A stretch of DNA of 39,316 nt from Cognatiyoonia sp965661665 (GTDB taxonomy: Bacteria; Pseudomonadota; Alphaproteobacteria; Rhodobacterales; Rhodobacteraceae): NCBI RefSeq assembly GCF_965661665.1, contig NZ_CBFIEO010000020.1:1-39316 (forward strand). Reading direction: 5' to 3'. Positions 32,908 through 39,316 of the stretch are shown here, one piece after another. The position numbers were made by a program, and so were the translations under genes. The notes beneath the pieces are model-generated. The model was not told where the DNA came from. It made no database searches and worked only from the letters and a program-made list of their open reading frames with translations. Position 1 is the stretch's first letter, and each line of letters opens with the position of its first letter.

Positions 32908-33774
32908 TTATGCGACCTTGAGTGCGGAGAGGCGCGGGGTGACGCCCAAGGCGTGGCAGACTTCACGCGTCAGTTCTGGATTGTTCAGCGTGTAGAAATG
33001 CAGGTGATCGACCCCGCCTTCGATAAGGTCGTCGCACAGCTCCGTCGCGAGGGCCGTGGCCAAGAGATCGGTGCGGTTGTCGCGCTCGGCGTTCTCGAAA
33101 GCATCGGCGATAACGGTAGGGATATGCGTGCTACATGCTTGTGCGAACCGCTTGGCCCCGCTCCAGTTTTCGATGGGTAGGATACCAGGTAGGATCGGGA
33201 CGGTGATGCCTGCTTTCGCGCAGCGGTCGCGGAAGCGAAAGAACGTGTCCGCCTCAAAAAAGAACTGGGTAACCGCGCGGGTCGCGCCTGCGTCAAGCTT
33301 GCGCTTGAGATAGTCGATGTCAGCCTCAGGGCTTTGCGCCTCTGGATGCGTTTCTGGATAGGCGCCGACCGCGATGTTGAAATCCCCTCGCGCAGCAATG
33401 GCGTCAATGAGCTCTACAGAGCTTTCGAAGCCATCGGGGTGTACGCAGAAGTTGTCCGCACCTTTGGGCGGATCGCCACGCAAGGCCATGATGTCGGTCA
33501 CGCCAGCGGCGCGGTAGGCATCGCAAATCGCCAGCGTCTCCGCCTTCGTGGCATTGACGCAGGTCAGGTGTGCTACAATCGGCAGATCGGTGGTTTCGCG
33601 CAAGGTCGCCACCGCCTCATGCGTCCGTTTTCGCGTGGTGCCCCCCGCGCCATAGGTGACGGAGACGAAGGTGGGGTCCAAGGGTGCCAGCGTGTTGACG
33701 CAATCCCACAAGCGGAACGAGGCTTGCAGGGTTTTGGGCGGGAAGAATTCGAAGCTGACGGACGGTGTGGTCAT
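32908..33774 (-). CDS. metF: 5,10-methylenetetrahydrofolate reductase
   Basis: 288 aa, full length. Flavoenzyme reducing methylene-THF to methyl-THF for methionine synthesis. SFEFFPPKT is the conserved start with the catalytic Glu, followed by FVSVTYGAGGTTRKRTHE, HLTCVNATKAET, ALRGDPPKGADNF and AVTQFFFEADTFFRF, then VPILPGILPI. All core motifs intact. AGGA seven bases before ATG 33774. Divergent from a MetR-like LysR regulator, the typical MetR-target layout. Confidence 0.97.
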   Translation of the reverse strand: MTTPSVSFEFFPPKTLQASFRLWDCVNTLAPLDPTFVSVTYGAGGTTRKRTHEAVATLRETTDLPIVAHLTCVNATKAETLAICDAYRAAGVTDIMALRGDPPKGADNFCVHPDGFESSVELIDAIAARGDFNIAVGAYPETHPEAQSPEADIDYLKRKLDAGATRAVTQFFFEADTFFRFRDRCAKAGITVPILPGILPIENWSGAKRFAQACSTHIPTVIADAFENAERDNRTDLLATALATELCDDLIEGGVDHLHFYTLNNPELTREVCHALGVTPRLSALKVA

Positions 33775-33828
33775 GGTGTTTCCTCTTGAGCTTCTTGCTG
33801 TTTTTCAGATCAGCGGATATGAGGCAAA

Positions 33829-33854
33829 TTCATAAATCTTAGAATGATTATGAA
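33829..33854. promoter_or_regulatory. inverted repeat TTCATAA-N12-TTATGAA, likely LysR operator
   Basis: A perfect 7-bp inverted repeat with a 12-base gap in the metF / LysR divergent region (33775-33863), ending 9 bases before the regulator start. Its TGAA/TTCA arms resemble MetR boxes (TGAA-N5-TTCA class), though the gap is longer. Likely used for autoregulation and control of metF. Confidence 0.6.
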
Positions 33855-33863
33855 AGTGGCTCA

Positions 33864-34775
33864 ATGCATATCGAATTTCGACACCTTCGCACCATCAAGG
33901 CTATCCACGACACCGGCGGGCTGGCGCGGGCGGCGGATTTGCTCAACATCACGCAGTCGGCGTTGAGCCATCAGATCAAAGGGATCGAGGATCAGGCGGG
34001 TGTTGAGCTCTTCGTGCGCCGGACCAAACCATTGCGGCTGTCGGCGGCGGGTTTGAAGATGCTGGAAGCGGCGGAAGCGATCCTGCCGCGCGTGTCTGCT
34101 TTGGAGGCAGAGTTTGAAGGGCTGGTCGCGGGGAGTGCAGGGCGTCTGCACATCGCGATTGAATGCCACGCCTGTTTCGAGTGGCTATTCCCTGTGTTGG
34201 AGGAGTTTCGCAAAGCCTGGCCAGAGGTGGATGTGGACATTCGTCCTGGACTTGCGTTCGACGCGCTGCCCGCCCTGAATCGGGAGGAGGTGGATCTTGT
34301 CGTCTCCTCCGACCCGGAAGACATCGCCGACACGGATTTTACCCCAATCTTTGATTATGAGCCTGTTTTTGTGGCCTCTTCCCAACATCCGTTGGCAGAG
34401 AAGAATTTTATTGAAGCGGCTGATTTTGCGGGGGAAACCCTGATCACCTATCCCGTGGATCGCCCGCGGTTGGATGTGTTTTCCCAGCTTTTGATCCCCG
34501 AAGGCGTTGTTCCCAAGGAAGTGCGTCAGGTGGAACTGACGGCAGTGATCCTGCTGTTGGTCGCCTCCAACCGTGGGGTGGCGGTTTTGCCGGATTGGGT
34601 GGTGCGGGAGGTGCGATATAACTCCGACTATGTGACGCGGCCTTTGACCAAAAGCGGCATCACGCGGCGGCTTTATGCTGCGACGCGCAGCGAGGATGCC
34701 GCGCGTCCCTTTATGGCGCATCTGTTGCGCTCGGCGCGGCAAGAGGCGGTGAAACTCCAACGGCCGTCGAAATAG
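33864..34775 (+). CDS. metR: LysR-family regulator, MetR-like
   Basis: 303 aa. The winged HTH at residues 1-65 (FRHLRTIKAIHDTGGLARAA, ITQSALSHQIKGIEDQAGVE) is followed by a substrate-binding domain (residues 95-300). LRLSAAGLKMLEAAEAILP and CHACFEWLFPVLEEFRKAWP are characteristic of MetR, which uses homocysteine as coinducer. Divergent from metF with an inverted repeat between. MetR is inferred from neighbour and domain pattern; other LysR types are less likely. Confidence 0.85.
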   Translation: MHIEFRHLRTIKAIHDTGGLARAADLLNITQSALSHQIKGIEDQAGVELFVRRTKPLRLSAAGLKMLEAAEAILPRVSALEAEFEGLVAGSAGRLHIAIECHACFEWLFPVLEEFRKAWPEVDVDIRPGLAFDALPALNREEVDLVVSSDPEDIADTDFTPIFDYEPVFVASSQHPLAEKNFIEAADFAGETLITYPVDRPRLDVFSQLLIPEGVVPKEVRQVELTAVILLLVASNRGVAVLPDWVVREVRYNSDYVTRPLTKSGITRRLYAATRSEDAARPFMAHLLRSARQEAVKLQRPSK

Positions 34776-34852
34776 GCGCAAGAGCGTGCTTGCCGAAGCC
34801 CAGTGAACCCCCTATAGCGCCCTTCTGACCCGAACATCGAAAGACCGAACTC

Positions 34853-35641
34853 ATGGCAGGCTCCGCAAATCTGAACGTGATGATGAAAACCGCGCGCAAA
34901 GCGGGGCGCGGTTTGCTGAAGGATTTTGGTGAGGTTGAGAACCTACAGGTGAGTGCCAAAGGCCCCGGTGATTTTGTGAGCCGCGCCGATCGCCAAGCTG
35001 AAGAGACGATCCGCGAAGAACTTATGCTCGCCCGCCCAACCTATGGATTCTTGGGTGAGGAAGGTGCTGAGATAGAGGGTCAAGACCCCACGCGCCGTTG
35101 GATCGTGGACCCGCTAGATGGGACAACGAACTTCCTACACGGGTTGCCGCATTGGGCTGTGTCGATTGCGTTGGAGCATAAAGGGCAGATCGTGGCGGGT
35201 GTGATCTATGACCCCGTGAAGGATGAGATGTTCTATGCCGAGAAGGGCTTTGGCGCGTTTGTAAATGAAGCGCGCCTGCGCGTGTCTGGTCGCCACCGCA
35301 TGGCGGAGGCGTTGTTCGCAACCGGTTTGCCATTCTCGGGCCGGACCGACCTGCCCGAAACCTTGCAAGACCTTGCGCGCCTTCTACCCACCTGTGCCGG
35401 TGTCCGTCGTTTCGGGGCCGCTGCACTTGATTTGGCCTATGTCGCCGCCGGCCGCTACGACGGGTTTTGGGAGCGCCGCCTGAACGCATGGGATCTTGCG
35501 GCCGGTATCCTCATCGTCAAAGAGGCAGGCGGCTTGATCGAACCGCTTGATCCCAATGGCTCCATCCTTGAGAACGGGTCGGTGATTTGCGCCAATGAGC
35601 CGATCTTTGACAGCTTTGCCAAAGTAATCCGCAAAGGCTAA
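34853..35641 (+). CDS. suhB: inositol monophosphatase family protein (SuhB-like)
   Basis: 262 aa. Li-sensitive Mg-dependent phosphatase fold. FLGEEG (E69/E70), IVDPLDGTTNFLHGLPHW (D86, D89, G90, T91) and NAWDLAAGILIVKEAGG (second Asp) are the metal- and phosphate-binding motifs. It may dephosphorylate inositol monophosphate or, like SuhB, act with RNA polymerase. The plus-strand gene ends 21 bases before the minus-strand rhomboid gene stop. Confidence 0.93.
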   Translation: MAGSANLNVMMKTARKAGRGLLKDFGEVENLQVSAKGPGDFVSRADRQAEETIREELMLARPTYGFLGEEGAEIEGQDPTRRWIVDPLDGTTNFLHGLPHWAVSIALEHKGQIVAGVIYDPVKDEMFYAEKGFGAFVNEARLRVSGRHRMAEALFATGLPFSGRTDLPETLQDLARLLPTCAGVRRFGAAALDLAYVAAGRYDGFWERRLNAWDLAAGILIVKEAGGLIEPLDPNGSILENGSVICANEPIFDSFAKVIRKG

Positions 35642-35662
35642 AGCAGTTCCACTACCAAATTG

Positions 35663-36421
35663 TTAACGCCCCGATCCGGAGCCGCGTCTGACTTTGGGCA
35701 TCCGCGATTTGATGAAGTCGTAGTTCGCTTCTGGATGATCCGGATGGCCGTCGGTGCGTCGCCAAAAATCTGCCGCACCAGACCTGAGCCAAACGGGGAT
35801 GGTGAGCAGCAAGCCGATGACGAACCCGCTCGCATGCGCCCAATAGGCGACGCCGCCGCCTTCGGCAGAGGTGCCAACGCCGTTAAAGACCTGCAACCCG
35901 AACCAAAGTGTCAGCATGATCCATGCGGGCAGGGGGAAGATGCGGATGATAAAAACAAACAATACAAAGATGTCGACCTGCGCCTTTGGGAAGAGCAGCA
36001 GATAGCCCCCCATGACGCCCGCAATCGCCCCTGATGCGCCGACCAGTGGCACCGGCGATGTCGGGGCCGTTAGGTAATGGACATAGGTCGCCGTAACTCC
36101 TGACATCAGGTAAAAGATCAGGAACCCGGCGGAGCCCATCTTGTCTTCCATATTGTCGCCGAAAATCCACAAAAATAGTATGTTGCCCGCCAAATGCATG
36201 AAGCCGCCGTGCAGGAACATGGAGGTGATGAGACCGGAGTACGCCTCTCCCTCGTTCAAGCGGGCGGGGATCAGAGCGTAGTCAAAATAGAATTGGCTCA
36301 AGGCGCGGTCGTCGGTGAGCGCGGCAAGACCGTAGACATAGATCAGAACATTCACCGCGATCAGGATGTAAGTGACGATGGCGGGCCGTTCGGCAGGGTT
36401 GTGATCGCGAATTGGAAACAT
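35663..36421 (-). CDS. rhomboid family intramembrane serine protease
   Basis: 252 aa from ATG 36421. FPIRDHNPAERPAIVTYILI starts the family; six or seven membrane helices follow. Catalytic Ser130 lies in PLVGASGAIAGVMGGY (G-x-S-G) and His196 in YWAHASGFVIG, so the dyad is intact. SMFLHGGFMHLAGNILFLWI is the conserved second-helix block. It would cleave transmembrane substrates in the inner membrane. The frame extends to 36556 but this part overlaps the opposite gene and is not conserved. Divergent from the TPR gene. Confidence 0.92.
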   Translation of the reverse strand: MFPIRDHNPAERPAIVTYILIAVNVLIYVYGLAALTDDRALSQFYFDYALIPARLNEGEAYSGLITSMFLHGGFMHLAGNILFLWIFGDNMEDKMGSAGFLIFYLMSGVTATYVHYLTAPTSPVPLVGASGAIAGVMGGYLLLFPKAQVDIFVLFVFIIRIFPLPAWIMLTLWFGLQVFNGVGTSAEGGGVAYWAHASGFVIGLLLTIPVWLRSGAADFWRRTDGHPDHPEANYDFIKSRMPKVRRGSGSGR

Positions 36422-36516
36422 GGGTGTACCATCGGTATGCGCGCCGGTGGGGTCAAGCGCGATTGGCTCGCCTGCGTCAAACTTGACAGATGCGATAGGT
36501 GCGCCAGTTCTGGCGT

Positions 36517-37056
36517 ATGAGAACAATAATCCTCTTCCTTTGTCTTGCGGCGACACCGCTGACTGCGATGGCCTGTCCGCCTGCGCCGGATCACCGGCTG
36601 AAAACGGCGGAGATTATTGCGGCACTGCAAAACTCATCACCGCAGGAGGCGCCGGCCTATTCCTCCGCGCTTTGGCTGCTTTGGCGGGACGCGCCGGATG
36701 CGAAAGCGCAGGCGATGCTGGACCTTGGGATTGGGTTTATCGGGCGACAGGATTTTGAGCAGGCGAAGTTCGTTTTGACGCAGCTTGTGGAATACTGCCC
36801 AGAATACGCCGAAGGCTATAACCAGCGCGCATTTGCGGCCTTTCTGGCACGGGATTTTGAGGGGGCTTTGGTCGACCTCGACCGGGCTATCGCGCTGAAT
36901 CCTGTACATATCGCAGCGATTTCGGGCAAAGGTCTGACCTTGCTCGGACTTGGCCGCGATGAGGAGGCGTACCAAACGATCCGCGATGCGCTACAGCTCA
37001 ATCCGTGGCTGTCGGAGCGGCGCTTTCTTCCCAAGGACGACAGCACAGACATCTGA
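36517..37056 (+). CDS. secreted TPR-repeat protein
   Basis: 179 aa. The N-terminus RTIILFLCLAATPLTAMA then C is a signal peptide, possibly a lipobox-like end (TAMAC), so a lipoprotein is possible. Two to three TPR units follow: AMLDLGIGFIGRQDFEQAKF, AEGYNQRAFAAFLARDFEGA and AAISGKGLTLLGLGRDEEAY. The role is likely protein contact in the periplasm. ATG 36517 is used rather than GTG 36499. Confidence 0.82.
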   Translation: MRTIILFLCLAATPLTAMACPPAPDHRLKTAEIIAALQNSSPQEAPAYSSALWLLWRDAPDAKAQAMLDLGIGFIGRQDFEQAKFVLTQLVEYCPEYAEGYNQRAFAAFLARDFEGALVDLDRAIALNPVHIAAISGKGLTLLGLGRDEEAYQTIRDALQLNPWLSERRFLPKDDSTDI

Positions 37057-37096
37057 GTCTTGCCGCCTTTTGGCGAACCGCCTAAGAGGGTGTCGT

Positions 37097-37182
37097 GCCC
37101 CCGTGGTGGAATGGTAGACACTGGAGACTTAAAATCTCTTGGGCGTATGCCCGTGCCAGTTCGAGTCTGGCCGGGGGCACCA
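37097..37182 (+). tRNA. tRNA-Leu (TAA)
   Basis: Acceptor GCCCCCG pairs with CGGGGGC at 37172-37178, then ACCA. Anticodon stem-loop GAGACTTAAAATCTC gives TAA. A long variable arm (TTGGGCGTATGCCC) fits a class II leucine tRNA. T-arm CCAGTTCGAGTCTGG. Length 86 with CCA. Confidence 0.97.
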
Positions 37183-37240
37183 CTGATCATCGTCCAAGGG
37201 CGATTGAGATAATCAAGTTTCCCGTTTAGGTCGCATTGGT

Positions 37241-37630
37241 TCAGAGATGGAAACGCAGGGTTTCCGTCTGGTTCGTTGTTTTTCTCGTAAATTCAAGCAT
37301 ATAGGGGATGAAGGCCTGTGTTGAGTAAAGCGTAAGTAGGTGAACCTGTGTCCCTAAGAGGCTCCAATAGTGATCTTTTGCAGCGTATCGCTGCGCAGGT
37401 CCAATCACAACAACAAGTCCACCCAAGACTTTGGCGACAACGCTTCCTCTCTGTCGCCCCTCAATTCGAGCTAAATTCTTCTGCGACTCATCTCGATCGT
37501 TGCGAATTACTTCAAGTTCACGCTTCAAAGCAGCATTTTGATCAACAATGTTTTGACAAGCGCCTGCAATCAACTTGCTTTGAGAAGCACCTCCAAGTGA
37601 CCGGCCGCCCTCATCGGATAAACCGTTCAA
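37241..37630 (-). CDS. hypothetical protein, possibly a 5'-truncated gene fragment
   Basis: 129 codons from a TTG at 37630; the frame stays open upstream to a TAA near 37694 with no ATG. The product has a polar coiled-coil-like stretch (QNIVDQNAALKRELEVIRND, RDESQKNLARIEGRQR) then a hydrophobic segment (VVAKVLGGLVVVIG). The family is not recognised. It lies between tRNA-Leu and parE, looks AT-richer, and lacks a clear start, so it may be a remnant of accessory DNA. Confidence 0.35.
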   Translation of the reverse strand: MNGLSDEGGRSLGGASQSKLIAGACQNIVDQNAALKRELEVIRNDRDESQKNLARIEGRQRGSVVAKVLGGLVVVIGPAQRYAAKDHYWSLLGTQVHLLTLYSTQAFIPYMLEFTRKTTNQTETLRFHL

Positions 37631-37754
37631 CGCCTTACTGACATTATCTTGTCGAGGAGAAGTAGTGATATAATCACTCGGCTCTAGTATTTACCCTGAG
37701 ATGCCCTGTTTAGCTTTGCTTTCGAATTCGGGTGGGTTGGTTTCATGGTGTCAC

Positions 37755-39316
37755 TCAAACATCCAACTCCTCAACAAAGCGCGCGTTCTCTTGAATGTAC
37801 TGGAACCGCAGCTCTGGCTTCTTGCCCATCAGACGCTCGACCAAATCGCCCGTCTCGCCCGGCATATCGTCGTCGATGGACACCCTGATCAACTTCCGCG
37901 TGGCGGGGTCCATGGTGGTGTCTTTGAGGTCTTTGGCATCCATCTCCCCCAGACCCTTGAAGCGCTGGACGTCGATTTTGCCTTTGCCGCCCAAGCCCTT
38001 TTCCATCATCCGGTTTTTCTCTGCGTCGTCTGCTACATAGAGCCGCTTGGCGCCTTGAGTCAGGCGGTAGAGGGGTGGGCAGGCGAGGTAGAGGTGGCCT
38101 GCGTCGATCATCGGGCGCATCTGGGTGAAGAAGAAGGTCATCAGGAGCGAGGCGATATGCGCGCCGTCGACGTCTGCGTCGGTCATGATAATGATCTTGT
38201 CATAGCGTAGATCATCGACATTGAAGCTGGTGCCGAGGCCGACACCGAGCGCTTGGGTGAGATCGTTAATCTCGGCGTTTGATCCCAATTTCGAGGAGGC
38301 CGCGCCGAGAACGTTCAAGATTTTGCCGCGTAGGGGTAGCAGGGCTTGGGTTTTGCGGTCGCGGGCCATTTTAGCGGAGCCGCCCGCGCTGTCGCCCTCA
38401 ACAATGAACAGCTCTGTCCCCTCGCGGTTGGTGGCGGAGCAATCGACGAGCTTGCCGGGGAGGCGGAGTTTTTTGGTAGCGGATTTGCGGGCGGTCTCTT
38501 TTTCCTGTTTACGGCGCAGGCGTTCTTCTGCGCGGAGCACGAGGAAATCGAGGATCGCTCCTGCGGATTTCGTGTCCGCCGCCAGCCAGTTGTCGAAGTG
38601 ATCGCGCACTGCGCCTTCGGTCATTTTCTGCGCGGCTTCGGTCGACAGGCGGTCTTTGGTTTGGCCGACGAAGGCGGGTTCGCGGATGAAACAGCTGACG
38701 AGAGCACACCCGCCGGAGATCAGATCTTCGCGCGTGATAGAGCCCGCCTTCTTGTTGTTGACCAGCTCGCCGTAAGCCTTGATGCCCTTCAGGATCGCGG
38801 CCCAAAAGCCGGTGACATGGGTGCCGCCTTCTGGCGTCGGGACGGTGTTGCAGTAGGACTGGGTGAAGCCGTCGCGCGAAGGGGTCCAGTTGATCGCCCA
38901 TTCGACCTTGCCCGGCTCGCCAAACTTTTCCTGAAAGTCGACAGTGCCCGCGAAGGCGTTGTCGGCGTAGGTGGTGGAGGTGTCGAGCGTTTCTTTGAGG
39001 TAATCGGACAGACCACCGGGGAAGTGAAACGTCGCCTCCGTCGGGGTTTCGCCGTCGTCGATTGCGGATTTCCAGCGGATTTCAACGCCAGAGAAGAGGT
39101 AGGCTTTGGATCGGGTCGATTGGAAAAGGCGGGCCGGTTTGAAACGGTGGGAGCCGAAGATTTCAGGGTCGGCGTGGAAGGTGACGGTGGTGCCGCGGCG
39201 GTTTGGGGCGGAGCCGACTTTCTCCACAGGGCCCAGCGGGATGCCGCGGGAGAAGCGCTGTTCGACTAGCTCTTTGTTGCGCGCGACTTGGACGATCATC
39301 GAGTCTGAGAGCGCGT
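37755..39316 (-). CDS. parE: DNA topoisomerase IV subunit B, 5' part outside window
   Basis: At least 520 C-terminal codons of a type IIA topoisomerase ATPase/TOPRIM subunit; the frame continues through the window edge (ALSDSMIVQVARNKELVEQ). TOPRIM motifs are FIVEGDSAGGSAKMARDRKT and IIMTDADVDGAHIASLLMTF; the KTQALLPLRGKILNVLGAAS and C-terminal GLGEMDAKDLKDTTMDPATR parts favour ParE over GyrB, with no GyrB-type insert. With ParC it decatenates chromosomes. It ends with QENARFVEELDV. Confidence 0.95.
   Translation of the reverse strand, partial: ALSDSMIVQVARNKELVEQRFSRGIPLGPVEKVGSAPNRRGTTVTFHADPEIFGSHRFKPARLFQSTRSKAYLFSGVEIRWKSAIDDGETPTEATFHFPGGLSDYLKETLDTSTTYADNAFAGTVDFQEKFGEPGKVEWAINWTPSRDGFTQSYCNTVPTPEGGTHVTGFWAAILKGIKAYGELVNNKKAGSITREDLISGGCALVSCFIREPAFVGQTKDRLSTEAAQKMTEGAVRDHFDNWLAADTKSAGAILDFLVLRAEERLRRKQEKETARKSATKKLRLPGKLVDCSATNREGTELFIVEGDSAGGSAKMARDRKTQALLPLRGKILNVLGAASSKLGSNAEINDLTQALGVGLGTSFNVDDLRYDKIIIMTDADVDGAHIASLLMTFFFTQMRPMIDAGHLYLACPPLYRLTQGAKRLYVADDAEKNRMMEKGLGGKGKIDVQRFKGLGEMDAKDLKDTTMDPATRKLIRVSIDDDMPGETGDLVERLMGKKPELRFQYIQENARFVEELDV

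Noticed and set aside
38346..39269. 307-codon open frame opposite parE
   Set aside because: Exact antisense shadow of a high-GC conserved gene; low-complexity Gly/Ala/Val composition and no family motif.
1..39316. CRISPR array, riboswitch or rRNA genes
   Set aside because: No regularly spaced direct repeats, no recognised cobalamin or other riboswitch near cobQ or metF, and no rRNA sequence seen.

Overview
The window looks like a chromosomal segment of a roseobacter-type alphaproteobacterium (Rhodobacteraceae). Three things suggest this: the imuA-imuB-dnaE2 mutagenesis cassette with a GAAC-N7-GAAC SOS box, the neighbourhood of an isoaspartate methyltransferase, a TolC and a PopZ-like protein, and several small proteins typical of that family. 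An unusual number of broken genes (IS3 transposase, integrase, putA tail, dnaE2, coxL-like, a DUF3592 gene, a small membrane-protein gene) points to a decaying or recently rearranged genome; the genus cannot be fixed from sequence alone.

Layout. Positions 1-4400 form an AT-richer accessory region. It holds two divergent secreted proteins with related peptidoglycan-binding-like N-termini, the second carrying an alginate-lyase-like domain. An IS3 orfA remnant, a pair of diverged inverted repeats flanking the lyase-like gene, and an unidentified remnant gene lie around them. Positions 4402-7385 hold a glutaryl-CoA dehydrogenase divergent from an enoyl-CoA isomerase/hydratase and a dienoyl-CoA-reductase-like SDR, with palindromes between. 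Positions 7469-12933 are the SOS mutasome, with dnaE2 frameshifted. Positions 12911-13498 hold a putA 3' remnant and an integrase 5' remnant beside tRNA-Cys. Positions 13641-20298 carry envelope and housekeeping genes (PCMT family, TolC, PopZ-like, cobQ, a membrane metal-hydrolase-like protein, a conserved small protein, efp). Positions 20300-23416 are a minus-strand operon of a PTP-like phosphatase, an MsbA-like exporter and ygfZ.

Further right are two PLP aminotransferases with a frameshifted small membrane gene between them, a 54-aa Tat-type protein, paired palindromes, valS, and a DUF3592 gene cut in two by one TGA. Next come a translationally coupled PhyH-type dioxygenase and HD-domain enzyme (30368-31833), which may be a two-step oxidation module, and a coxL-like pseudogene. 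The right end has metF with a divergent MetR-like regulator and an operator candidate, an inositol monophosphatase, a rhomboid protease, a TPR lipoprotein-like/secreted protein, tRNA-Leu, an orphan ORF, and parE running off the window edge.

All calls rest on reading the sequence and on memory of protein families; no database search was run.
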